A stretch of DNA of 64,000 bases from Pseudomonadota bacterium (GTDB taxonomy: Bacteria > Myxococcota > Myxococcia > Myxococcales > Myxococcaceae), in NCBI GenBank assembly GCA_023426545.1, contig JAFAAN010000095.1, positions 1-64,000 on the forward strand, written 5' to 3'. Shown here one piece after another: positions 34,387 through 43,712 of the stretch. Under the pieces are notes generated by a model. The model was not told the DNA's origin, did no database searches, and saw only the letters and a list, made by a program, of their open reading frames with translations. The stretch's first letter is position 1; each line of letters starts with the position of its first letter. The position numbers and the translations under genes are program-made.

Positions 34387-35460
34387 TCAGCTGGCCGGGT
34401 CGACCTTGATGACGCCGCGGCGAATCTGGTCCAGCTCAATGGACTCGAAGAGCGCCTGGAAGTTGCCGTTGCCGAAGCCCTCGTTGCCCTTGCGCTGGAT
34501 GATCTCGAAGAAGATGGGCCCGAAGAGGTTCTCGGTGAAGATCTGCAGCAGCAGCCCCTCCTCCTCGCTCCCGTCGATGAGGATGCGATTCTTCCGCATC
34601 CGCGCCAGGTCCTCGCCGTGGTTGGGCACGCGCTTGTCGACCAGGTCGTAGTAGGTGTCGAGCGTGTCCTGCAGAATCACACCGCGCGCGCGCAGCTTCT
34701 CCACGGTGGTGTAGATGTCCGGCGTGGTGAGCGCCAGATGCTGGATGCCCTCGCCGTTGTACTGGCGGATGAACTCCTCGATCTGCGACTTGTCGTCCTG
34801 GCTCTCGTTGAGCGGGATCCGGATGGCCCCGTCCGGCGCGATCATCGCCTGGCTGAACAGGCCCGTGGCCTGCCCCTTGATGTCGAAGTACTTCTGCTCG
34901 GTGAAGCCGAAGATGCGGTTGTAGAACGACGACCAGGTGCGCATCTGCCCCCGGCGCACGTTGTGCGTCAGGTGGTCCAGCACCTCCAGGCCCACGTTGT
35001 TCTTCGCCTCGGCCTCCTCGGCGCCGGGGAGCTCCTCCCACGTGTCATAGAGCGAGCCCTTCGCCCCGTGACGGTCCACGAGGTACAGCAGGCTGCCACC
35101 GATTCCCTCGATGACATAGGAGCCCTTGCCGAGCGAGCCACGCTCAGGGTCGGCGGCCTTGGCGCCACGCTCCAGCGCCATCTCGTACGCCGCGCGCGCG
35201 TTGGCCACGCGGAAGGCCATTCCGCTGGCGGACGGACCGTGCGCCGCGCGGAACTCGGCGGCCTGGCCCGCCGTCTCCCGGTTGATGAGGAGGTTGATGC
35301 CGCCCTGCTTGTAGCGGATCAGCTCCTTGGACGGGTGCTTGGAGTACGCCGTGAACCCCAGTCTCTCGAAGAGGCGCTCCATCACCTCCGGCTGGGGGCC
35401 CGTGAACTCCACGAACTCGAAACCGTTCAGCCCCAGCGGGTTCTCTGCCGTATCAACCAT
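34387..35460 (-). CDS. hppD: 4-hydroxyphenylpyruvate dioxygenase
   Basis: A 357-residue enzyme converting 4-hydroxyphenylpyruvate to homogentisate. The Fe(II) triad is visible: His in VLDHLTHNV, His in IQHLALTT and Glu in IFFEIIQR, within two vicinal-oxygen-chelate halves. ATG 35460 is preceded by GGAGGTGG; a longer frame to 35583 runs into the AT-rich promoter and is rejected. First gene of a leftward three-gene tyrosine-catabolic operon. The promoter should lie in 35461-35620. Confidence 0.97.
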   Translation of the reverse strand: MVDTAENPLGLNGFEFVEFTGPQPEVMERLFERLGFTAYSKHPSKELIRYKQGGINLLINRETAGQAAEFRAAHGPSASGMAFRVANARAAYEMALERGAKAADPERGSLGKGSYVIEGIGGSLLYLVDRHGAKGSLYDTWEELPGAEEAEAKNNVGLEVLDHLTHNVRRGQMRTWSSFYNRIFGFTEQKYFDIKGQATGLFSQAMIAPDGAIRIPLNESQDDKSQIEEFIRQYNGEGIQHLALTTPDIYTTVEKLRARGVILQDTLDTYYDLVDKRVPNHGEDLARMRKNRILIDGSEEEGLLLQIFTENLFGPIFFEIIQRKGNEGFGNGNFQALFESIELDQIRRGVIKVDPAS

Positions 35461-35908
35461 GACGCCACCTCCAAGTGTCGCTGTGCGCGGGCTGACGCCT
35501 CCCGCGCGAGTTCCAGAAGGCCCCTGACGTCGGGGCACCCCATTGGCGAAGGTAGGAATGCTCCTGTTGTGAAAAAAGTACAAAGACCTGCCAGAGACTG
35601 TCAGGCGGATGCACAGCGCCCCGCGTCGTGAATCCGGCTTCAGGTTGCCCCCGACGCCCCCTCGTACGCTGGGGGCCTCGCATGTTCACCAACACGTGCG
35701 GGCGAGCCAGCGGGCGCACGCCTGCCGTCTGCCCGATTCGAGAGGGCCCGGATGGCCACCTGCCCCCAGGCCCATCCACCCCCACCCACGCATCCTACCC
35801 GTCAGGATGGAATCCACCTGTGCGCGGGGCGCCCCGGCCCCCTCCGGCCATGTCAGACCCTTCCAGTAGTCTTCCTTCATCCCCGCAGCCACAAAGGAAG
35901 GCCGGAAC
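35461..35908. other. divergent intergenic region
   Basis: This 448-base region separates hppD (leftward) from an uncharacterised rightward gene. It contains an A/T stretch (TTGTGAAAAAAGTACAAAG, 35564-35582), the likely core-promoter area for hppD. Nothing else can be assigned. Confidence 0.4.
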
Positions 35909-36589
35909 ATGACCACCACCCATGAGAGTCCGCGCGTCTCCGTCAACCAGCTGGGCCAGTACCTCACCGCGACGCCGTCGCGGCGAAAGCGCATCATCCA
36001 GGGGCAGAAGCACCCGGTGGATCCGCAGTACCTGCGCTACCCCGCCGCCGCGCAGGCCATCGTCGAGTTCCTCTGCGAGGGCCGCGACGAGGTCATCCTC
36101 CGTGACCACCAGCGCCGGCTGCTCAACGCCCAGCCGGCGTCCGACTTCGACGCACACCGCCTGGCGCTGTGCGCCGAGGCGCTCCAGCGCTGCCGGGTGT
36201 CCGCGCAGGAGTTGGCCGCCCGCGCCGTGGCCAGTCCCGCGGAGGCGGACCTGCCACCGCTGGTGCTGGGCGGCGTGGACGTCAACGTGCGTCCCGAGGT
36301 GCTCCTGCGCAGCGTGGATTCCCAGGGAACGATGCGCTCAGGCCTCCTGAAGCTGTACTTCTCCAAGCACACGCCGCTGGACGCGCGCTCTGGCCAATAC
36401 ATCGCCACGGTGCTCCAGCGTTATGCCGAGGAACGGCTGGAGCAGCGCGGCCTCGTGGACCCGCGGCTGATCGGCGTCTTCGACGTCTTCGCGGGCCGGC
36501 TCTTCCAGGCGCCGCGGGCGCGGCAGCGGCGGATGAACGATGTGGTGCTCGCGTGCGAGGAGATCGCCGCCCGCTGGGCCGTCCACTGA
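35909..36589 (+). CDS. uncharacterised protein, possible PD-(D/E)XK-like fold
   Basis: A 226-residue soluble protein I cannot place in a named family. It begins with SVNQLGQYLTATPSRRKRII and later shows a strand-rich block, GGVDVNVRPEVLLRSVD then GLLKLYFSK, followed by helices. The ordering D...E...K across two strands is reminiscent of PD-(D/E)XK nucleases, but this is only a visual resemblance. AAGGAAGG precedes ATG 35909. It lies alone, 153 bases before an ABC permease gene. Codon use is typical of the host. Confidence 0.6.
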   Translation: MTTTHESPRVSVNQLGQYLTATPSRRKRIIQGQKHPVDPQYLRYPAAAQAIVEFLCEGRDEVILRDHQRRLLNAQPASDFDAHRLALCAEALQRCRVSAQELAARAVASPAEADLPPLVLGGVDVNVRPEVLLRSVDSQGTMRSGLLKLYFSKHTPLDARSGQYIATVLQRYAEERLEQRGLVDPRLIGVFDVFAGRLFQAPRARQRRMNDVVLACEEIAARWAVH

Positions 36590-36742
36590 CGGGCCCTCCG
36601 GCGCGCGGCATTGTCCGTTTCCGGGACGCGCCTTCCCGCGTCCGCGCAGTCCGCCGCGCGCTCACGGCCAGCCTCCCCCCTGGCCGCCCGGTGGTTGCGC
36701 CACCCTGGCGGGTTGGCATGGCCTTCGCTGAGGACCGACGCC

Positions 36743-39145
36743 ATGGACTCACTCCGCCAGGACTTCCGCTACGCAGTGCGCACCCTGACCCGGACACCGG
36801 GCTTCACGCTGGCCGCGGCCGTCACCCTGGCACTCGTCATCGGGGCGAACACCGTCCTCTTCAGCGCCATCCACGCCGTGCTGCTGCGCCCCCTGCCCTT
36901 CCCCTCACCCGACTCCCTGGCGCGCATCTGGTGTGTGCAGGAGTCGGTGAGCCGCGCGACGGTGGCGCCGGCGGAGCTGCTCGGCTGGCGGGAGCACGCG
37001 AAGGGCTTCGGCCAGCTCGCGGGCTTCTCACGCAGCAACGTCAACCGCACGGGCACGGAGGCGCCGGAGCAGGTGCGGGCCGGACGCGTAACGACCAACT
37101 TCTTCTCCCTGCTGGGCATCCACCCGGCGCAGGGCCGCGGCTTCCGCGAGGAGGACGCGCCGCCCGGAGGCGAAACGTCGGTGGTGGTGGTGAGCCACGG
37201 CTACTGGCAGCGCGCGCTCGCCGGGGCTCCCGACGTGGTGGGGCAGACCCTGGTGCTCAACGGCCGTAGCCACACGGTGGTGGGCGTGCTGCCGGAAGCC
37301 TTCGCCTTCCCGGAGTTCCCGGAAGACCTGGACGTGTGGCTCCCGGAGTGGCTGGACCCGCAGAGCCGCGGCAACCACTACCTGTTTGTACTGGGCCGGG
37401 TGGCGCCGGGCACCACGCTGGAGGCGGCCCGCGCGGACCTTGCGCGCGTGGCCCAGTCCATCGCGATTCCGGACCCGGAGCAGCCGCCCCACGGTGTGCT
37501 GGTGATGGACTGGCAGGGGCACCTGACGTCCAACACGCGGGACGTGCTGTGGATGTTGTGGGCGGCGGTGGGCTTCGTCCTGCTCATCGCGTGCGCGAAC
37601 GTGGCCAACCTCATGCTGGTGCGGACGCTGTCGCGGCAGCGGGATGGGGCCATTCGCGCGGCGCTGGGCGCGAGCTGGGGCCGGCGGCTCCAGCAGTCCC
37701 TGGTGGAGAGCGTGCTCCTGTCCGTCTTCGGCGGTGCCCTGGGGTTGCTGCTGACGCTGTGGGGCACGGAGCTGGTGCGCACGCTGTTGCCGGACAGCCT
37801 GCTGCGCATGGCGCCGCTGACGCTCGACGCCTCCGTGCTGGGTTTCAGCGCGCTGCTGTCGGTGGGGACCGGGCTGCTCTTCGGCCTGGCGCCCGCGCTG
37901 CACGCGACGGGCATGGACGTGCTGCCGTTGCTGCGTCAGTCCGGAAGCGCCGCGGGCGCGCGCGCCGGACATCCGCTGCGAAACGGGCTCGTCATGGTGC
38001 AGCTCGGGCTCGCGCTGGTGCTGACGGTGGGCACGGCGCTCATCGTGCGCTCGCTCCACAACGTGCAGGCGGTGGACCCGGGCTTCGACGCGACGGGCGT
38101 CGTCAGCGCGCAGCTGCTGCTCTCTCCGGACACCTACCGTGACGACGCGCGCAAGCGCGACTTCTTCGACAGCCTCGAGGAGCGGCTCCGGGCCCGGCCC
38201 GGCGTGGTGGCGGTGGGCTTCATCAACGACGCACCGCTGAGCGGCTCCGGCTCCGGTGGCGACTTCAGCCTGGAGGGGAGCCGGGCCGCTCCCGGCGAGC
38301 GCTACTACACGGAGTTCCGCGTGGCCTCGCCCGGGTACTTCGCCGCCATGCGCATCGGCCTCCGGCAGGGCCGCGGCTTCGAGCCCCAGGACACGGAGGC
38401 GCGCGCGCCCGTCGCCATCGTCAACGAGGCGTTCGCCCGGAAGTACCTGGGTGGCGGCGATGCCCTGGGCCGCCGGATGCGGGTGGACTGGGATGACCAG
38501 CAGCCGTACCGGGAAATCGTCGGTGTGGTCGCGGACGTCCGGCACGAGCAGCTGACCCAGCCCGCGAAGCCGGAGGTGTACCTGCCCTATGCGCAGGCCC
38601 CGCTGCGCGCCATGACGATGCTGGTGCGGGCACAGGGCGAGGCCTCCTCCGCGCTGGCCGCGCTGCGCGAGGAAGTCAGGGCGGTAGACGCCGAGCAACC
38701 CCTCTACGCCCTTCAGCCCTTCGCCGAGCGCGTGGAGCGCATGCTGGTCCGGCCCACGGCGACGGCGCGACTGCTGGGGGCGTTCGCCCTGCTCGCCATC
38801 CTCCTGGCCGGCGTCGGCGTGTATGGCGTGCTGGCGTACTCGGTGGGCCAGCGCACCCGCGAGCTGGGCATCCGGATGGCGCTGGGGGCGCATCCCCGGC
38901 AGGTGCTGCGGCTCGTCCTGGGCCAGGGGCTGCGGTTGACGGCGCTGGGCGTGGGCGTGGGCCTGCTCGCCGCCTTCGGCTGCACCCGGCTCATGGCGGC
39001 GACGCTCTACGGCGTGAATCCCCTCGCGCCGGACATCTTCCTGGGTGTGGCCGTGGCGCTGGCCGGGCTCTCGCTGCTCGCATGCCTGGTGCCCGCGCTG
39101 CGCGCCAGCCGCGTCTCACCGTCGGTATCGCTGCGCGCGGAGTAG
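36743..39145 (+). CDS. ADOP/MacB-type ABC transporter permease
   Basis: An 800-residue fused permease with two FtsX-like halves. Residues 1-~55 carry the conserved start (DSLRQDFRYAVRTLTRTPGF) and first transmembrane helix. MacB periplasmic core domains occupy ~60-240 and ~440-640, and two FtsX triplets of helices are present (VLLIACANVANLMLVRTLSR, and GVGVYGVLAYSVGQRTRELG). Such duplicated permeases move lipids, peptides or drugs, or act as mechanotransmission devices, with a separate ATPase. No ATPase gene lies next to it. ATG 36743 follows GAGGACC. Confidence 0.92.
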   Translation: MDSLRQDFRYAVRTLTRTPGFTLAAAVTLALVIGANTVLFSAIHAVLLRPLPFPSPDSLARIWCVQESVSRATVAPAELLGWREHAKGFGQLAGFSRSNVNRTGTEAPEQVRAGRVTTNFFSLLGIHPAQGRGFREEDAPPGGETSVVVVSHGYWQRALAGAPDVVGQTLVLNGRSHTVVGVLPEAFAFPEFPEDLDVWLPEWLDPQSRGNHYLFVLGRVAPGTTLEAARADLARVAQSIAIPDPEQPPHGVLVMDWQGHLTSNTRDVLWMLWAAVGFVLLIACANVANLMLVRTLSRQRDGAIRAALGASWGRRLQQSLVESVLLSVFGGALGLLLTLWGTELVRTLLPDSLLRMAPLTLDASVLGFSALLSVGTGLLFGLAPALHATGMDVLPLLRQSGSAAGARAGHPLRNGLVMVQLGLALVLTVGTALIVRSLHNVQAVDPGFDATGVVSAQLLLSPDTYRDDARKRDFFDSLEERLRARPGVVAVGFINDAPLSGSGSGGDFSLEGSRAAPGERYYTEFRVASPGYFAAMRIGLRQGRGFEPQDTEARAPVAIVNEAFARKYLGGGDALGRRMRVDWDDQQPYREIVGVVADVRHEQLTQPAKPEVYLPYAQAPLRAMTMLVRAQGEASSALAALREEVRAVDAEQPLYALQPFAERVERMLVRPTATARLLGAFALLAILLAGVGVYGVLAYSVGQRTRELGIRMALGAHPRQVLRLVLGQGLRLTALGVGVGLLAAFGCTRLMAATLYGVNPLAPDIFLGVAVALAGLSLLACLVPALRASRVSPSVSLRAE

Positions 39146-39283
39146 GCCCCTGCCCGCGCCGGGCCAGGAGACGGGCCCGCGCGCCGTGAGGTGGGGGATC
39201 CTCCTCCCTCCGGCCAGCCGGGCGGACACGGGCGGACGGCACCTGATATGGAATATGCCGTTCCAGCTTCCGTCGGAGTCGAC

Positions 39284-40045
39284 GTGAACAAGCTCGCCAG
39301 CATTGCCGCCCTCGTCCTCGCCGCCACAGCGCTCGTGGTGGCCCTCTGGAATCCCCGTGAGCCGGTGCAGGCCGCGCCGCCGCCCGCCCCGCCCGAGCAG
39401 CCCACAAGCGCCGCCGCGGACCTCATCAACCTGGAGCGGCGCGTGAAGGCCCTGGAGGACACGGCCGTCGGCCTGTCACGGCGGCTGATGGAGGTGGAGC
39501 GGCGCCCCACGGTGACGGCGGACGGCAAGGTGGTGCCCGGGGCGCCGGCCGCGCTCGCGGCGGAGGTGGAGCAGCTCCGCGCCGAGGTGCGGGGCATGGT
39601 CGCGGGCGAGGCGCTCGACTCCGAGGGGGGCCGCGACTTCCTGAAGGACATGGTGCGCACCGTCCAGGACGAGATGCGCACGGAGCAGCGCGCGGAGCGC
39701 CAGCAGCAGTGGCAGCAGATCGAGGTCCGCCAGCAGGCCGAGCAGCAGCAGCGCATGCGCCAGTTCATCACCGACGCGCGGCTCAACTACAACCAGGAGC
39801 AGACGCTCGCGCGCCGGCTGGAGACCGAGGCCAGCAAGCGGCAGGCCCTGATGGACGAGGTCCGCGCCGGCACCAAGTCCGTCCGCGACATGCGGCAGGC
39901 GCTGCGCGCGGAGGCGCAGCAGACCGACCAGGAGATGAACGCCCTCCTCGACGAGAGCCAGCGCTCCCAGTACCAGACGCTCCGCCGGGGAGAGCGGCGC
40001 TTCGGCGGTCCTCCGGGCGGCCAGGCCGGCGGCCGGGGGCGCTGA
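39284..40045 (+). CDS. membrane-anchored coiled-coil protein
   Basis: A 253-residue protein from GTG 39284 (GGAG before it). One N-terminal hydrophobic segment (ASIAALVLAATALVVALWN) suggests an uncleaved anchor or signal. A Pro/Ala linker and a long heptad-rich coiled coil follow (LERRVKALEDTAVGL; QQWQQIEVRQQAEQQQ), ending in a Gly/Arg-rich tail. Helical Gln-rich sequence with EMNALLDESQRSQYQ recalls periplasmic LTXXQ/Spy-like chaperones, but no exact motif was found. ATG 39248 is an alternative start. Confidence 0.65.
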   Translation: MNKLASIAALVLAATALVVALWNPREPVQAAPPPAPPEQPTSAAADLINLERRVKALEDTAVGLSRRLMEVERRPTVTADGKVVPGAPAALAAEVEQLRAEVRGMVAGEALDSEGGRDFLKDMVRTVQDEMRTEQRAERQQQWQQIEVRQQAEQQQRMRQFITDARLNYNQEQTLARRLETEASKRQALMDEVRAGTKSVRDMRQALRAEAQQTDQEMNALLDESQRSQYQTLRRGERRFGGPPGGQAGGRGR

Positions 40046-40066
40046 GCCCCGGCGCGGCGCGCGGCC

Positions 40067-40816
40067 TCAACCGTCGACGGGAGGCCTCGCGTTGTGGGAG
40101 ATGACGAGGACCTCCTCGGGGCGCCGCTCCGAGCGCGCCCAGGCCAGCAGCGCGGCCAGGGCGTCCGCGGCCTTGGGCCCGGCCGTCTCCAGCGCCACGT
40201 CCTCGCGATACGGGAAGAAGAGGTCCTTGGAGCCCAGGCTCTGCTCGGCCCATCGGCGCCAACCGGGCATCGACCTTCCTGGCGCGGGCTGGAGGCCCAC
40301 CACCTCGTAGCCCGCGGCGGTGAAGGGCCGGTGCAGCCCCACCACGGTGGCCCCGGTGCCAAAGCCACACACCACGCACCGCACGGCCGGATACACGTCC
40401 CGCACCACGTCGAGCAGCTGCGTGGTCCATGACTCCACGCTCTCCACCAGCGCGCCGTTGGCGAGCTGCCGGGGCCAGAACCAGCCCTGCCGCTCGTAGT
40501 CCAGCGCCAGCTCCCAGGCCTGGGTGAAGCCATGCACGGTGCGCACCTCGCCGCCGAAGCCGTTCGCCCTCAGGTACGCAGTGCCGGTGGCGTCCGTCAG
40601 CGCCACCACCGGCAGCCCACGCTCGCGCCCCAGGGTATCCAGCGCCAGCGCCGAGGACGCGCCGGACAGCTCCACCAGCCCCTTGGTCTCCGCGGGGGCG
40701 GACTGGAGATGATGGGAGAACGTCAGGTACTTCAGGCTGCCGGACGGAAGCGCTCCACCCCAGAGCACCACCGGTCCCCCCGGCCAGGGCCGTGACAAGG
40801 GAAACACGACGCGCAT
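40067..40816 (-). CDS. PALP-fold (cysteine synthase-like) PLP enzyme
   Basis: A 249-residue protein with the tryptophan-synthase-beta/cysteine-synthase fold in compact form. The expected PLP Lys lies in PSGSLKYLTF, the substrate loop in LSGASSALALD and the Gly-rich phosphate loop in CGFGTGATVVG. It is 50-80 residues shorter than CysK, and the substrate loop TSGNT is changed to LSGAS, so the usual O-acetylserine sulfhydrylase activity is uncertain. ATG at 40816 is preceded by GGAGG. It is divergent from the next kinase gene. Confidence 0.75.
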   Translation of the reverse strand: MRVVFPLSRPWPGGPVVLWGGALPSGSLKYLTFSHHLQSAPAETKGLVELSGASSALALDTLGRERGLPVVALTDATGTAYLRANGFGGEVRTVHGFTQAWELALDYERQGWFWPRQLANGALVESVESWTTQLLDVVRDVYPAVRCVVCGFGTGATVVGLHRPFTAAGYEVVGLQPAPGRSMPGWRRWAEQSLGSKDLFFPYREDVALETAGPKAADALAALLAWARSERRPEEVLVISHNARPPVDG

Positions 40817-41002
40817 GCGTGAACCTCCGGCCCCACCCTCCACGGCGCCGCCGCATCGCGCCAGCGGCACGGCGCGGGCGCTGTCCTGCCGTCGACCTGC
40901 CGTCCGCCCGCCCACCGGCCCAGGACATTCGTCCCCGCCGGGAGGCCGACGCGAAAAGGCTCGGGAGCCGGGCGGCTGTGCGATAGTCGGCGGCGGCTCC
41001 AC

Positions 41003-42832
41003 ATGCTGCGCCGGCTCCTTCCTACGCTCGCCGCCCTGGGTTGTGGCCTCCTGGCCCTCGGCTGGGGGCTGGTCAGTCTCCAGCGCATCTTCAGCCGCGA
41101 GCGCGACGACGCCCACGCCCAGCTTCGCTCCCGCCGGGACGCCCTGGCCCACGCGGGCGAGGAGGCCCTGCGGCAGAGCCTGTCACGCAAGCTCGACGAG
41201 AGCATCACCGTGCTCCACGCCGCCGTGGGGGATCCGCTCGAGCCGGGCGAGGGCTTCTACCTCAACTTCCGCGACTACCAGTTCCTCCCCCGCATCAGCA
41301 TCCCCTTGCCGGGCACCACGACGCCCGCGCGGGACGCGCTGGCCCTGCTCGAGGCCCGGCTCAACGACGGCGCCGCGGCGGGGAGCTGGGAGCCACGCCT
41401 CGCGCGGCTGCGCGCCGTGGAGTCCGCGCTGGCGGCACGGGGCCCCCAGGGCGTGGCCTCCCGAGTGGAGGAGCTGCTGCGCTACCACGCCGCCCACCGG
41501 CTCCCGCCGGATGAGGAGCTGCTCTTCCTGCTGCTGGTGGTGGAGCGGCTCGAGCGTGGCGCCGCCACCCCGCCGCTGGTGCGGGCCCTGCTGCGCGAAG
41601 GGTTGCCGGAGGACTTCGGCGGCTTCGCCCGCGCGTCGGGGCTCCAGCGGGACTTGCTGCGCGAACGCTCACGCTTCACGCAGGCGGACTTCGACTTCCT
41701 CCACGCGCGCATCGTCCGGGTGAGCGCCGCGCTGGGCGAGCCCACTGCGGACTTCATCGCCCGCGCGAGCGAGGCGGGCGCGGGCATGCTGGTGATTCCG
41801 GAGGACCTCTACGAGCCCACCCTCCTCGGCGAGCTCTGGTACGTCGAACCCCGGGGCGAGGCGCTGTACGGCATCGTCGTGGACCTGGAGGCGATGCTCC
41901 TGCCCATTACCCAGGACATGCAGGCGCGCGGCCTCTTCGACGCGAAGGGGCGGCTGCGGCTGCGTGACGGAGGCGCCTTCCGTCCGCTGCGGACGTTGAA
42001 GCTGGCGGTGGACATGCCCGAGTGGGCACGGCAGGAGGCGGACATCAACGCGCGTCACGGGCTGAAGACGCTGCTGGTGGCCGTGTGCGGAGCCCTGGCG
42101 GTGGCCATCTTCGCGCTGGCGGTGGTGGCACAGCAGCGCAAGTACCGCTTCCTGGAGCTCAAGAGCGACTTCGTGGCCACCGTGTCCCACGAGCTGCGCA
42201 CGCCGCTGGCCTCCATCCGCCTGCTGGGCGAGACGCTGGAGCGCAAGCTCGCGCAGGCTCCGGAGGTGCGGGACTACCCCGCCCGCATCGTCCAGGCCGC
42301 GGACGGGCTGCACTTCCTCGTCGAGAACATCCTGTCCTTCAACCGCATCGACAAGGGCCGTTGGACGCTGCGGACCTCACGCGTGCGTCTGGAGGAGCTG
42401 GTGCCGCCGCTGCGCGACGAGCTGGCCAGCGCCTCGTCCGTCCCCGTCCACGTCACCGCGGAGTTGGACGGCGCGGAGCTGGAGGCGGACCCGGGCCTGC
42501 TGCGGATGCTCTTCTCCAACCTGGGCCGCAACGCGTGTGCCTACAACCGGAGCAACCCCGTCGAGATCTCCATCCGCGCGCAGGTGATTCCCGGCTACGG
42601 CTGCACGGTGCTCTTCCGGGACAACGGCATCGGAATCCCGGAGTCCGAATGGGAGAGCGCCTTCCTGGACTTCTACCGGCTGGCAGGGGCTGGCGCGGAG
42701 GTTCACGGCAGCGGGCTGGGGCTTGCGCTGTGCCGGAGAATCATGAAGTTGCACCGGGGCACCATCCAGGTCGCATCCTCGGGGCCGGACGGCACCACGT
42801 TCGCGCTGATATTCAACGAGCCGCATCGATGA
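41003..42832 (+). CDS. sensor histidine kinase
   Basis: A 609-residue membrane kinase. Transmembrane segment 1 is at ~8-26, a large extracytoplasmic region of ~330 residues lacks a recognised sensor domain, and segment 2 is at ~355-375 (LLVAVCGALAVAIFALAVVA). HisKA follows with the phospho-acceptor His in VSHELRTPLASIRLLGE. The HATPase domain has NLGRNACAYN, DNGIGIPESEWE and GSGLGLALCRRIMKLH. The stop overlaps the start of its response regulator by ATGA. The signal is unknown. Confidence 0.92.
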   Translation: MLRRLLPTLAALGCGLLALGWGLVSLQRIFSRERDDAHAQLRSRRDALAHAGEEALRQSLSRKLDESITVLHAAVGDPLEPGEGFYLNFRDYQFLPRISIPLPGTTTPARDALALLEARLNDGAAAGSWEPRLARLRAVESALAARGPQGVASRVEELLRYHAAHRLPPDEELLFLLLVVERLERGAATPPLVRALLREGLPEDFGGFARASGLQRDLLRERSRFTQADFDFLHARIVRVSAALGEPTADFIARASEAGAGMLVIPEDLYEPTLLGELWYVEPRGEALYGIVVDLEAMLLPITQDMQARGLFDAKGRLRLRDGGAFRPLRTLKLAVDMPEWARQEADINARHGLKTLLVAVCGALAVAIFALAVVAQQRKYRFLELKSDFVATVSHELRTPLASIRLLGETLERKLAQAPEVRDYPARIVQAADGLHFLVENILSFNRIDKGRWTLRTSRVRLEELVPPLRDELASASSVPVHVTAELDGAELEADPGLLRMLFSNLGRNACAYNRSNPVEISIRAQVIPGYGCTVLFRDNGIGIPESEWESAFLDFYRLAGAGAEVHGSGLGLALCRRIMKLHRGTIQVASSGPDGTTFALIFNEPHR

Positions 42833-43545
42833 CCACCGCCACGCCCGCCGCCTCCGGCCGCCCTTCCATCCTCATCGTCGAGGACGACGCCCACCTGCGC
42901 GTCGGCCTCCGGGACAACCTGCTCGACGAGGGCTACCTCGTCGCCGAGGCCCCCAACACCCGAGACGCGGAGCGGCAGCTACAGGAGCGCGCCTTCGACC
43001 TGCTCATCCTGGACGTCATGCTGCCCGGCGAGGACGGGTACAGCTTCTGCCGCCGGCTCCGGGCGCAGGGCAACAAGAGCATGGTGCTGATGCTCACCGC
43101 GCGCTCGCTGGAGGACGACATCCTCAAGGGCTTCGAGGTGGGCGCGCAGGACTACCTCACCAAGCCCTACCGGCTGCGTGAGCTGCTGGCCCGCGTGCGC
43201 GCCCTGGTGCGGCGCTTCGGCGCGGCCCCGCCCGAGCAGGTGGCCTTCAGCGGCTTCACCCTGGACCTGGGGAAGCGGCTGGTGTCCCGCCCGGACGGCA
43301 CGGCCGTGGAGCTGACGCGCACGGAATTCGACCTGCTGGCCTTCCTGCTGCGCCACAAGGACCGGGCGCTGCCCCGGGGCGAAATCCTGGATGCCGTCTG
43401 GGGCCGCGACGTGGTGGTGGACCCGCGCACGGTGGACAACTTCGTCTCCAGCCTGAAGAGGAAGCTGGGCTGGACGAGCACCTCCGGCTTCTCCATCCAC
43501 ACCATCCGGGGCGTGGGCTACCGCATGGAGGTCTCCTCGTCATGA
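42829..43545 (+). CDS. OmpR/PhoB-type response regulator
   Basis: A 238-residue regulator. The receiver has IVEDDAH, phospho-acceptor Asp in LILDVMLPGEDG, Thr in LMLTARS and Lys in YLTKPYRL. A C-terminal winged helix follows (LTRTEFDLLAFLLRHKDRAL; VDNFVSSLKRKLG; IHTIRGVGYRM). Coupled to the upstream kinase by an ATGA overlap. The following TonB-like gene starts 167 bases downstream and may be a target (inference). Confidence 0.95.
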   Translation: MTTATPAASGRPSILIVEDDAHLRVGLRDNLLDEGYLVAEAPNTRDAERQLQERAFDLLILDVMLPGEDGYSFCRRLRAQGNKSMVLMLTARSLEDDILKGFEVGAQDYLTKPYRLRELLARVRALVRRFGAAPPEQVAFSGFTLDLGKRLVSRPDGTAVELTRTEFDLLAFLLRHKDRALPRGEILDAVWGRDVVVDPRTVDNFVSSLKRKLGWTSTSGFSIHTIRGVGYRMEVSSS

Positions 43546-43712
43546 CACAACCATGACGAAGCAATGGCCGCCTCCCCGCCATTCGAGGTTCCCCACTCCG
43601 TAGGTTGACCCTTGCGTGGACAGGGCGCTCCGAAGCCACCCGTCCCGCCGGTGCGGCCCGCCCTGCGTGGCCCTCCACCGGGAGCGCCTGACGCTGAGGG
43701 AGGCCATCCGGA

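Noticed and set aside
37028..38893. Minus-strand open frame of 621 codons
   Set aside because: It is antisense to the ADOP permease, with no recognisable motif and Gln/Arg/His bias.
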